Source of the DNA: Hydrogenothermaceae bacterium
GTDB taxonomy: Bacteria; Aquificota; Aquificia; Aquificales; Hydrogenothermaceae
DNA length: 5,706 bases
Direction: 5' to 3'
NCBI GenBank assembly: GCA_026985705.1
Contig: JALSPY010000010.1
Location: 1-5,706 of the forward strand
The notes under the pieces are model-generated. The model saw only the letters and a program-made list of their open reading frames with translations, did not search any database and had not been told where the DNA came from. Of the stretch, positions 1 through 5,439 are shown piece after piece. Numbering within the stretch: the stretch's first letter is position 1; each line of letters opens with the position of its first letter. Both the position numbers and the translations under genes were made by a program.

Positions 1-781
1 ACTTTTTAGCTATTACACCATCAACAGGAGATTTTAATTTTGTATAACTAATCTTTAGCTCAACATCTTTCTTTTTATCTTCTAATGCTTTAATATTAGC
101 TTCTAAAGATTTTATTTCTTTATCTAGTTCTTCTACAGTTAATTTTTTTGAGATAGCTATATCTATACTTTTCTCTAAAACTTTCTTTTTAACCTTTAAA
201 GCTTCGTATTTTTGAATAACTGATAATCTATTAAATTTTAAAACATCTAATTTAGTCTTTATATCCTCATACTTCTTTCTAGGAATTAACTCTTTCTCTA
301 AAAGCCTTTTAAATCTTTTCTCATCTCTCTCTAACTGTATAATTTCTCTATCTAAAGCTTTTATTTTAGCCTCTAGGGAGCTAATATTTTTTTCTAAATT
401 CTGTAGATTTAATCTAGATATATTTATATTTATCTCAACCTCTCTTTTTACCTGCTCCTTTTTTATCTCTAAAGCCTTTTTCTTTTCATATAAACTTGAA
501 ATTTTATTCTTTATAGAGTTAAGCTCTACTAAATAATCTTTATCTTCTAACTCAGCTAAAATCTCTCCCTTTTTAATAAAATCTCCTTCATCTTTTAAAA
601 CATTTTTTATTTTCCCTTCTACCCTTTTAAATGATAAGTATGTTAAATTATCACTTTCAACAAAAACCGCATCTGTTATAGCATACTTTAACCTTTCATA
701 GAAAATAAACCCTCCATATAACATAATTCCTACTATTATTAAGAAAATTATAAAAACAGCTAAAACTTTTTTATTTTTCAT
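1..781 (-). CDS. EmrA/HlyD-type periplasmic adaptor (membrane fusion protein), 3' end cut by window edge
   Basis: This gene encodes the periplasmic adaptor of a tripartite efflux or secretion pump, linking an inner-membrane transporter to a TolC-type channel. It opens with ATG at 781-779 and stays open for 260 codons to base 1, so its C-terminus is missing. Residues 1-5 are basic and residues 6-28 form one hydrophobic N-terminal membrane anchor. A first half-lipoyl (biotinyl-lipoyl-like) segment lies at about 50-80 (VEGKIKNVLKDEGDFIKKGE). A very long Lys/Glu/Leu-rich coiled coil spans about 85-245, and the second half-lipoyl strand begins at about 246 (SYTKLKSPVDGVIAKK). The TM anchor, the long hairpin and the ITDAVFVESD stretch after the anchor fit EmrA/HlyD better than the lipoprotein AcrA type. 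The start overlaps the stop of the upstream TolC-like gene by 11 bases. The transported substrate cannot be inferred, and the partner permease is expected beyond the left edge. Confidence 0.88.
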   Translation of the reverse strand, partial: MKNKKVLAVFIIFLIIVGIMLYGGFIFYERLKYAITDAVFVESDNLTYLSFKRVEGKIKNVLKDEGDFIKKGEILAELEDKDYLVELNSIKNKISSLYEKKKALEIKKEQVKREVEININISRLNLQNLEKNISSLEAKIKALDREIIQLERDEKRFKRLLEKELIPRKKYEDIKTKLDVLKFNRLSVIQKYEALKVKKKVLEKSIDIAISKKLTVEELDKEIKSLEANIKALEDKKKDVELKISYTKLKSPVDGVIAKK

Positions 782-2081
782 ATATATCTCCTGTTAGCTC
801 TTTTAGTTTTAAAAAGGTTAAAATTAACTGGTAGTAAGCTATCACTCTTTCAGCTCTAGCTTTAGTTAAATAAGCCTCAGCATTTAAAAAATCAGTTGTA
901 GATGCTAACTGCTCCTTAAACTGCTCAACCACTTTTTTATAATACTCTTCAGCTTCAGATAAACTGTTTTCAGCAACTTTTAGATTTTCCCTTGCAACAA
1001 CAAAATCCTCATAGTTTTCTTTTATCTCTAAAATAATTTTGTTAATTGTGTCCTTTTTAAAAAATCTAAATTTTCTTTCTTCTTCTTTAGTTTTCAGATA
1101 TTTATAGTAAGGCTCTAAACCTTGAAATCTTATCTCTAGTCCTACAGAAATACTAAAGTTTCCTTTAGGAGATGTATAAGGATACTGGTCAGTATAAAAA
1201 TACTTTCCAGTTAATCCAACAGCAGGAAGAAAATTACCTTTATCAATTTCTCCAATGTATTTAAACTCTTTTTCTTGATAATTTAATGCTTTTAATATAT
1301 TTCTTTCCTTTAAAGCTCTCTTTATAAGAATATTTATATCTAAATTTTTAGGAATATTTATATCTATTTTTTCTAAATTTATATCTTCATTTATATTTCT
1401 GTTTAAAAGAGAGTTAAGATAAGCTTTAGCAACTTTAATTTTCCCATTTAACTTCTTTATCTCCCTTTTTATTTCTGCCAATCTTACCTTAGTTTGCAAA
1501 ACTTCCACTTTAGTTATTAATCCTTCTTCATAAAATCCCTTAGCTCTCCTGTAATGCTCCTCAACAGCTTTTTTTTGTTTTTCCAACACATCTAGAAGGG
1601 TTTCTAGCTGTAAAACATTTATATATGCTTCTATAACCTTTATTTTTATTTTTCTCTTCTCCTCTAAAAGTAGCTCTTCTTTTACTTTATAATCAGTGTT
1701 AGCTAGTTTTAACTTATTCATTCTTTTAAAACCTAAAAACAGAGGTATGTTAACTCCTAACTCAAAATTCAAAAATTTACTATCAGACTGTTTAAATTCT
1801 ATGTTGGGAAACAATGGACTAAAAGATGGAATTTTTGTATATGGAGTTTTATTTAAATATGTATAGGCAGTATTTATAAACAATTCAGGTAGATACATAT
1901 TTTTAGAAAGCATTATCTCTAAATTTGCTATTTTTAAGTCTTCCTTATACTGTTTTATCTCTAAATTATTCTCTAAAGCCTCCTCTATAGCTTCATCTAA
2001 TGTTATTCCATAACTTAAATCAAATATTACTGTAAAAAATAAATAAATTAAAACTTTTATCTTCAATATAAATCTTCCCAT
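771..2081 (-). CDS. TolC-family outer membrane efflux protein
   Basis: This 436-residue protein is an outer-membrane channel of the TolC/OEP family, expected to act as a trimer through the outer membrane and periplasm. A signal peptide covers about residues 1-25 (hydrophobic core VLIYLFFTVIF, then LSYG) and the mature protein begins near ITLDEAIEEALENN, the usual OEP opening. The family's two structural repeats are visible. The first ends with the FYEEGLITKVEVLQTKVRLA segment (183-202) and a long helix ending YLNSLLN (221-227). The second has VVEQFKEQLASTTDFLNAEA (384-403) and ends LKLKELTG (424-431). Length is normal for the family. The ATG at 2081 has no good Shine-Dalgarno, whereas an in-frame TTG at 2066-2064 sits seven bases after GGAAG and would give the cleaner signal peptide MKIKVLIYLFF, so the true start may be five codons later. 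It is first in an operon with the overlapping adaptor gene. Confidence 0.93.
   Translation of the reverse strand: MGRFILKIKVLIYLFFTVIFDLSYGITLDEAIEEALENNLEIKQYKEDLKIANLEIMLSKNMYLPELFINTAYTYLNKTPYTKIPSFSPLFPNIEFKQSDSKFLNFELGVNIPLFLGFKRMNKLKLANTDYKVKEELLLEEKRKIKIKVIEAYINVLQLETLLDVLEKQKKAVEEHYRRAKGFYEEGLITKVEVLQTKVRLAEIKREIKKLNGKIKVAKAYLNSLLNRNINEDINLEKIDINIPKNLDINILIKRALKERNILKALNYQEKEFKYIGEIDKGNFLPAVGLTGKYFYTDQYPYTSPKGNFSISVGLEIRFQGLEPYYKYLKTKEEERKFRFFKKDTINKIILEIKENYEDFVVARENLKVAENSLSEAEEYYKKVVEQFKEQLASTTDFLNAEAYLTKARAERVIAYYQLILTFLKLKELTGDIYEK
788..792 (-). promoter_or_regulatory. Ribosome binding site of the adaptor gene, inside the TolC-like gene
   Basis: On the minus strand AGGAG is followed by six bases and then the ATG at 781-779. 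The site lies within the last codons of the TolC-like gene, which supports the adaptor start and translational coupling of the two genes. Confidence 0.75.
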
Positions 2082-2120
2082 TAATTTTTTTAATTTTACA
2101 ATTATATGAAAAAAATCCTA

Positions 2121-2150
2121 ATTATAATTCTTTATCCTAAATAAAATCAA
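2121..2150 (-). promoter_or_regulatory. Sigma70-type promoter for the efflux operon
   Basis: On the minus strand TTGATT (2150-2145) is followed after 18 bases by a perfect TATAAT (2126-2121), which would start transcription near 2114, about 33 bases before the ATG at 2081. The -10 lies in the palindrome AATTATAATT (2120-2129), so a TATAAT is also present on the plus strand at 2123-2128, but no suitably spaced -35 accompanies it there. In DNA this AT-rich, such matches also occur by chance. Confidence 0.5.
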
Positions 2151-2161
2151 TAAAATCTAAG

Positions 2162-2195
2162 GAAAATTATAGAAAAAAGAAAATTATAGAGAAAA
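2162..2195. repeat. Two-copy 17-base tandem repeat upstream of the SDR gene
   Basis: GAAAATTATAGAAAAAA (2162-2178) is followed directly by a second copy with one mismatch (2179-2195), ending just before the ATG at 2198. It makes up the likely leader of the SDR gene. The second copy provides only a weak GAGA as ribosome binding site. It may be simple slippage in AT-rich DNA. Confidence 0.7.
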
Positions 2196-2197
2196 AA

Positions 2198-2923
2198 ATG
2201 AAAATAAAAGGAAAAAACATTTTAATAACCGGAGCAAGTAAAAGGATAGGAAGAAGCCTAGCTTTAAATTTAGCTAAAGAGGGAGCTAACATACTTATTC
2301 ATTATAATTCATCTAAAAAAGAAGCAGAAAACTTAAAAGAAGAATTAATAAAATTTGGAGTTAATGTGGAAATCTTTAAAGCAGATTTAAAAAATCTAAA
2401 TGAAGTTTACAATTTAATAAAATTCTCTTTAGAAAAGTTTTCTAAAATAGACATACTTATAAATAATGCATCTATATATTTTGAGACCCCATTAGAAGAA
2501 ACAAATGAAGAAACTTTGGACCTTTTTTATTCAATTCATATAAAGGCTCCTTTCTTTCTATCTAAAGAGTTAGGAAAAGTGATGTATAAAAATAAATATG
2601 GAAGAATTATAAATATAATAGATTATGCACCTTTAAGACCTTACAAAAACTTTGCCCCTTATATAATCACAAAGGGAGGATTATTAACACTTACAAAAGT
2701 ATTTGCAAAAGAATTAGCTCCATATGTTTTAGTAAATGGAATTCTACCGGGACCGATCATTCCAGCTGAAGGAATTGATAATAAACTTAAACCATTAGAA
2801 AAAACCGTTTTAAAAAAATGGGCTGGAGAAGAAGAAATCTTTAAAGCTGTAAAATATCTTATAGAAAGTGAATTTACGACAGGAGCAGTTCTTCCTGTGG
2901 AAGGTGGAAGACTTATATGTTAG
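2198..2923 (+). CDS. Short-chain dehydrogenase/reductase, pteridine reductase (PTR1/FolM)-like
   Basis: This 241-residue cytoplasmic protein is a classical SDR with an NAD(P)H-binding Rossmann fold. The cofactor loop is TGASKRIG (11-18). HYNSS (35-39), after the second beta strand, resembles the NADPH-selecting HYHRS of Leishmania PTR1. An acidic D63 and NNAS (89-92, followed by xYFETPL, like PTR1 NNASSFYPTPL) come next. The active site carries Y155 and K159 (YxxxK), but the usual catalytic Ser is replaced by D142 (NIID). The Asp-Tyr spacing of 13 and the Tyr-Lys spacing of 4 equal those of PTR1 Asp181, Tyr194 and Lys198. VNGILPGPI (179-187) and a C-terminal EGG complete the fold. The likely reaction is NADPH-dependent reduction of a dihydropteridine, such as dihydrofolate or dihydromonapterin. 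FabG-like 3-oxoacyl reductase is the main alternative, mildly favoured by the downstream accA 38 bases away, but the Asp in place of Ser argues against it. SDR family membership is nearly certain; the substrate is inference. Confidence 0.9.
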   Translation: MKIKGKNILITGASKRIGRSLALNLAKEGANILIHYNSSKKEAENLKEELIKFGVNVEIFKADLKNLNEVYNLIKFSLEKFSKIDILINNASIYFETPLEETNEETLDLFYSIHIKAPFFLSKELGKVMYKNKYGRIINIIDYAPLRPYKNFAPYIITKGGLLTLTKVFAKELAPYVLVNGILPGPIIPAEGIDNKLKPLEKTVLKKWAGEEEIFKAVKYLIESEFTTGAVLPVEGGRLIC

Positions 2924-2961
2924 ATATATAATAATCTATTAAAACTTAAAAGGGCTAAATT

Positions 2962-3933
2962 ATGGAAAACTGTGCAATTTTAGAACAGGAGTTAAATAAG
3001 CTAGCTGAACAGATATCCCTTTTAAAAGAAGAGATAAAAAAGGGTAAAAAAGAAAATTTTAGTAAACTTATAGAGTTAAGAAAAAAATATAGAAAACTTG
3101 CTAAAGAGTATAATAAAAAACTGTCAGCTTGGGAAAGGGTTCAGCTTGCAAGACATCCCAAAAGACCACATACATTAGACTATATAGAGAATATATTTAC
3201 TGACTTTATAGAGCTCCATGGAGATAGGAACTTTGGAGATGATAAAGCTATAGTAGGAGGATTTGCATTTTTTGAAAATACACCGGTTATGGTGATAGGA
3301 CATGAGAAAGGTAAAAAAACAGAAGAGAGAAAGTTAAGAAACTTTGGGATGCCCCATCCTGAAGGTTATAGAAAAGCAATAAGGCTTATGAAATTAGCTG
3401 AAAAATTTAAAAAACCTGTAATAACTTTTATAGATACTCCCGGAGCTTTTCCCGGTGTAGGTGCAGAGGAAAGAGGTCAATCCCAAGCTATAGCAGAAAG
3501 TATATTAACAATGGCATCTTTAAAAACACCAACTGTAGCTATAGTTATTGGTGAAGGTGGAAGTGGAGGAGCTTTAGCTTTAGGAGTAGCTGATAAAGTT
3601 TTAATGTTAGAAAACTCAATTTACTCTGTAATATCTCCTGAAGGTTGTGCCGCTATATTATTCAAATCAAGAGAAAAAGCCCCTGAAGCAGCAGAGAGTT
3701 TAAAAATAACGGCAAAAGACTTGAAAGAATTAGGAATTATTGACTGTATTGTCCCAGAGCCAAGAGGTGGAGCCCATTTACAACCTAAAAAAATATATAG
3801 GACTTTAAAAAGATATATAAAGCATGTTTTAAAAGAATTAAGAAATATACCTATAGAAGAACTTTTAGAATTAAGAGAAAAAAAATACTACAGTATGGGT
3901 AAATTTAAGACTACACTACAGAGTAGGATTTAA
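2962..3933 (+). CDS. accA: Acetyl-CoA carboxylase carboxyltransferase, alpha subunit
   Basis: AccA with AccD forms the heterotetrameric carboxyltransferase that moves the carboxyl group from biotin on AccB to acetyl-CoA, giving malonyl-CoA for fatty acid synthesis in the cytoplasm. The 323 residues match the usual length of about 320. The N-terminal third (1-56) is a Lys/Glu-rich helical region. It is followed by the family segments VQLARHPKRPHTLDYI (60-75), ELHGDRNFGDD (84-94), IGHEKG (112-117), FGMPHPEGYRKA (128-139), FIDTPGAFPGVGAEERGQ (156-173) and the glycine-rich oxyanion region GEGGSGGALALG (197-208). SPEGCAAILF (225-234) and the AHLQP tail segment (271-275) follow. All expected parts are present, so the enzyme should be functional. 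AGGG at 2951-2954, seven bases before the ATG, supports the start. The SDR gene ends 38 bases upstream with no terminator between, suggesting cotranscription. No accB, accC or accD is in the window. Confidence 0.97.
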   Translation: MENCAILEQELNKLAEQISLLKEEIKKGKKENFSKLIELRKKYRKLAKEYNKKLSAWERVQLARHPKRPHTLDYIENIFTDFIELHGDRNFGDDKAIVGGFAFFENTPVMVIGHEKGKKTEERKLRNFGMPHPEGYRKAIRLMKLAEKFKKPVITFIDTPGAFPGVGAEERGQSQAIAESILTMASLKTPTVAIVIGEGGSGGALALGVADKVLMLENSIYSVISPEGCAAILFKSREKAPEAAESLKITAKDLKELGIIDCIVPEPRGGAHLQPKKIYRTLKRYIKHVLKELRNIPIEELLELREKKYYSMGKFKTTLQSRI

Positions 3934-4032
3934 AACTCCTGCTGAGGTTGATTATTGAAAGTGTTAAAATTTTTATCAATATGTGTTTATTATATAGTGA
4001 ACAGATACATAGGCTTGATAAAATCTACAAAA

Positions 4033-4038
4033 TATAAT
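4033..4038 (+). promoter_or_regulatory. Possible -10 element upstream of the YicC-family gene
   Basis: A perfect TATAAT lies 45 bases before the YicC start, in the 150-base spacer after accA. The nearest -35-like hexamer, TTGATA at 4015-4020, is only 12 bases upstream, which is too close. A promoter here is plausible from the spacer length, but the pairing is not convincing. No clear terminator hairpin for accA is visible in 3934-4032. Confidence 0.3.
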
Positions 4039-4073
4039 TTAAATTTTAAGGCTAATACCTAATATATACAGAG

Positions 4074-4078
4074 AGGAG
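4074..4078 (+). promoter_or_regulatory. Strong ribosome binding site of the YicC-family gene
   Basis: AGGAG, inside GAGAGGAG, stands five bases before the ATG at 4084. It is the strongest Shine-Dalgarno in the window and fixes the start, together with the family's N-terminal SMTGF motif. Confidence 0.85.
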
Positions 4079-4083
4079 ATTTA

Positions 4084-4941
4084 ATGCCTAAAAGTATGAC
4101 GGGATTTTCATATATAATTGAGCCAAGAGATGATTATGAAATAGAAGTTAGAGCTAAATCTTTAAATAATAAAGGATTTGACTTATCAATTAAAGGTGCT
4201 AGGGATGTTCTATTTTTTATTGAGAAAGATATAAGAAATATAGTTTCAAAGTATATAGAGAGAGGTTCTGTTCAGATTTTTTTAAATATAAAGTATAAAG
4301 AGCCTAAAATTCTTCTAAATGTGGATGATTTAAAAACAGCAGTTGAAAAAATTTATCAATTAATGTCAGTTTTAAAAATTCAGCTCTCAGATGATAAAGT
4401 TTACGATTTAGCTGTTTCTACAGCTTCAGAGCTTGAAAAAAACAGTGTTGATGAAAAATTAAAAAACGACTTATTAACTATAGTTGAAAGGGCTATAAAA
4501 GATTTAGTTGAAGAGAGAAAAAAGGAAGGAAAAAAACTTGTTGAAGATATAAATAAACATCTAAATAAAATAGAAGAATTTATAAAGATAATAGAAAGTG
4601 AGAAAAATAAAATTATAGAGGAAAATAAGAAAAGACTTATTGAAAAAATCAAGGAGCTTTTAGGGGAAAATTACTCGGAAAGAGCATTTATAGAGGCTTC
4701 TCTTTTAGCCGAAAAGATGGATATAACTGAGGAGATAGTTAGATTAAAATCACATATTAAAAGATTTAGGGAGTTATTAAATACTGAAGATGCTATTGGA
4801 AGAAAATTAGATTTCTTATGTCAAGAGATGCACAGGGAGATAAACACATTAGGAAATAAAATGCCAGACTTTTCAAAATACACCGTTGAAATAAAAACTT
4901 TAATAGATAAGATAAGACAGCAAGTTCAAAATATAGAGTGA
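4084..4941 (+). CDS. yicC: YicC/YloC-family endoribonuclease
   Basis: This 285-residue protein (E. coli YicC has 287) belongs to the YicC/YloC family of metal-dependent endoribonucleases. In E. coli, YicC has been linked to turnover of the small RNA RyhB. The N-terminal domain opens with SMTGF (4-8) and contains the RAKSLNNKGFDL segment (23-34), matching E. coli RSVNQR. A charged helical middle part (about 120-195) is rich in Lys and Glu. The C-terminal DUF1732 domain is well kept: MDITEEIVRLKSHI (212-225), GRKLDFLCQEMHREINTLGNK (239-259, with QEMxRExNT) and the ending VQNIE (281-285). The common SK after the NT motif is NK here. The gene stands 150 bases after accA and may have its own promoter. 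In many bacteria yicC is followed by gmk and rpoZ, but here no intact gene follows within the remaining 765 bases. Family assignment is secure; the RNA target is unknown. Confidence 0.93.
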   Translation: MPKSMTGFSYIIEPRDDYEIEVRAKSLNNKGFDLSIKGARDVLFFIEKDIRNIVSKYIERGSVQIFLNIKYKEPKILLNVDDLKTAVEKIYQLMSVLKIQLSDDKVYDLAVSTASELEKNSVDEKLKNDLLTIVERAIKDLVEERKKEGKKLVEDINKHLNKIEEFIKIIESEKNKIIEENKKRLIEKIKELLGENYSERAFIEASLLAEKMDITEEIVRLKSHIKRFRELLNTEDAIGRKLDFLCQEMHREINTLGNKMPDFSKYTVEIKTLIDKIRQQVQNIE

Positions 4942-5044
4942 TTGCTAATACTAAAATAACAGCTCATATAGTTCGTAAATCCCAGAAATTCTCTTGCAAA
5001 TTGTATAATTTAATTATGAAATTTTAGAAAAGAATAATATATAA
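4942..5044. other. Non-coding spacer after the YicC gene with an isolated -10-like box
   Basis: No reading frame of useful length and no terminator hairpin with a T-run is seen here. A perfect TATAAT preceded by TG lies at 5004-5009 on the plus strand, about 35 to 40 bases before the structured block begins. It has no good -35 at 16-18 bases (CCCAGA occupies that place). It could be the promoter of the putative RNA, but one hexamer in AT-rich DNA is weak evidence. Confidence 0.4.
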
Positions 5045-5067
5045 ATACAATACAAATTTTAAAGGAA

Positions 5068-5082
5068 ATCGGCTCTGCCGAT
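5068..5082. repeat. Compact GC-rich hairpin
   Basis: ATCGGC and GCCGAT form a perfect 6-bp stem with a three-base loop, in surroundings that are otherwise very AT-rich. On the plus strand no T-run follows. On the minus strand it is followed by TTTCCTTT, so it could be a weak terminator for leftward transcription, or a hairpin within the putative RNA. Confidence 0.7.
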
Positions 5083-5143
5083 AGAAGATGTTATATTAGA
5101 TTGTATGTATAGGCTAAAAGTAACCTGTGAGTCTCTGTTTTGG

Positions 5144-5196
5144 CAATATGTAGTTTAAAACTAAATAAATAGAAAGATGATTTAAACTACATATTG
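5144..5196. repeat. Perfect 16-bp inverted repeat with 21-base loop
   Basis: CAATATGTAGTTTAAA (5144-5159) is exactly complementary to 5181-5196, with loop 5160-5180 rich in A. The stem is extended by GAGA/TCTC and ACCTGT/ACAGGT pairs across an asymmetric internal loop. There is no T-run after it, so it does not read as an intrinsic terminator. It is the central arm of the putative RNA. Confidence 0.92.
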
Positions 5197-5218
5197 GGAG
5201 ATAACAGGTAGAAAGACA

Positions 5219-5341
5219 AGTTGGGCATACTGCACAAATCTATGATTTGAGGCGAATAAGATGAGCCAAGGTGGTAGTAGGTTTTTTATAATCTTTTGAT
5301 GGTATTTTTATACCTATTGCTACCTGTAAGTGTGCCTAATT
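5219..5341 (+). other. Multi-branch domain of the putative RNA
   Basis: AGTTGGGCATAC pairs with GTGTGCCTAATT over 12 pairs, three of them G-U (5220-5340, 5223-5337, 5228-5332). Inside lie a 6-bp hairpin at 5235-5249, a 3-bp arm at 5251-5267, and GGTAG/TAGGT (5273-5282) pairing with ACCTA and CTACC (5312-5324) around a TTG bulge. The layout resembles a four-way junction. Within the last loop, GGTAT/ATACC (5301-5314) offers a competing small hairpin. Confidence 0.5.
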
Positions 5342-5439
5342 GGATAAATATTTAATGAAAATTTAGAAACCCCAATCAGAAATTGATTTAAAATTAGTAA
5401 ATATTTTGTAATTTAATTTAAATTTATATTTAGTTAACC
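5342..5439. other. AT-rich spacer between the putative RNA and the transposase remnant
   Basis: No gene is seen. The only structure is a small hairpin, AATCA (5374-5378) with TGATT (5384-5388), preceded by a CCCC run at 5370-5373 that is conspicuous in this AT-rich stretch. If the transposase remnant belonged to a standard insertion sequence, its terminal inverted repeat would be expected here, but the other end is outside the window and cannot be compared. Confidence 0.4.

Larger units (their letters stand above)
5045..5341 (+). ncRNA. Putative structured non-coding RNA of unknown family (core 5121-5341)
   Basis: This region has no credible protein gene but an unusual density of nested complementary segments. 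From 5' to 3' these are: ATACAATACAA (5045-5055) with TTGTATGTAT (5101-5110) around a small GC-rich hairpin (5068-5082). Next, ACCTGT (5123-5128) with ACAGGT (5204-5209) and TCTC (5132-5135) with GAGA (5198-5201) enclose a perfect 16-bp stem (5144-5159 with 5181-5196). Last, a 12-bp helix (5219-5230 with 5330-5341) closes a multi-branch domain with CAAATC/GATTTG (5235-5249), a 3-bp GGC/GCC arm (5251-5267) and a bulged 10-bp helix (5273-5282 with 5312-5324). The 12-bp helix has three G-U pairs that would be A-C mismatches in a minus-strand transcript, which points to the plus strand. Hand-counted GC of 5219-5341 is about 36%, against about 18% in 5342-5500. I could not match it to RNase P RNA, tmRNA, SRP RNA or 6S RNA. 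The ends are estimates. Confidence 0.45.

Noticed and set aside
2162..2195. CRISPR or regulatory repeat array from the 17-base tandem repeat
   Set aside because: There are only two imperfect copies without spacers in AT-rich DNA; it is listed as a simple repeat.
3951..3980. Terminator after accA formed by ATTGA and TCAAT
   Set aside because: The arms are only five bases of mostly A/T with a long loop and no clean T-run after them.
4015..4038. TTGATA and TATAAT as a -35/-10 promoter pair for yicC
   Set aside because: The 12-base spacing is too short for a sigma70 promoter, so only the -10-like box is listed, at low confidence.
4401..4652. 83-codon open frame on the minus strand inside the YicC-family gene
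   Set aside because: It is a Ser/Phe-rich antisense shadow of the Lys/Glu-rich helical part of the YicC protein, without its own ribosome binding site.
5105..5158. 17-codon open frame (MYRLKVTCESLFWQYVV) on the plus strand
   Set aside because: It has no ribosome binding site and runs straight through the paired segments of the RNA candidate; length is within chance.
5254..5268. Hammerhead-like GATGAG stretch
   Set aside because: The required CTGATGA core, the GAAA partner and the three-stem arrangement are not present.
5121..5341. Retron msr/msd, since the long perfect hairpin and strand-sharing segments recall one
   Set aside because: No reverse transcriptase gene lies in the window, and the right flank is a transposase remnant on the opposite strand.
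5045..5341. RNase P RNA, tmRNA, SRP RNA or 6S RNA
   Set aside because: I searched by eye for the conserved cores (for example GAGGAAAGTCC of RNase P RNA, the GGAAGCAGC loop of SRP RNA, a CCA end of tmRNA) and saw none; a covariance search is still the decisive test.
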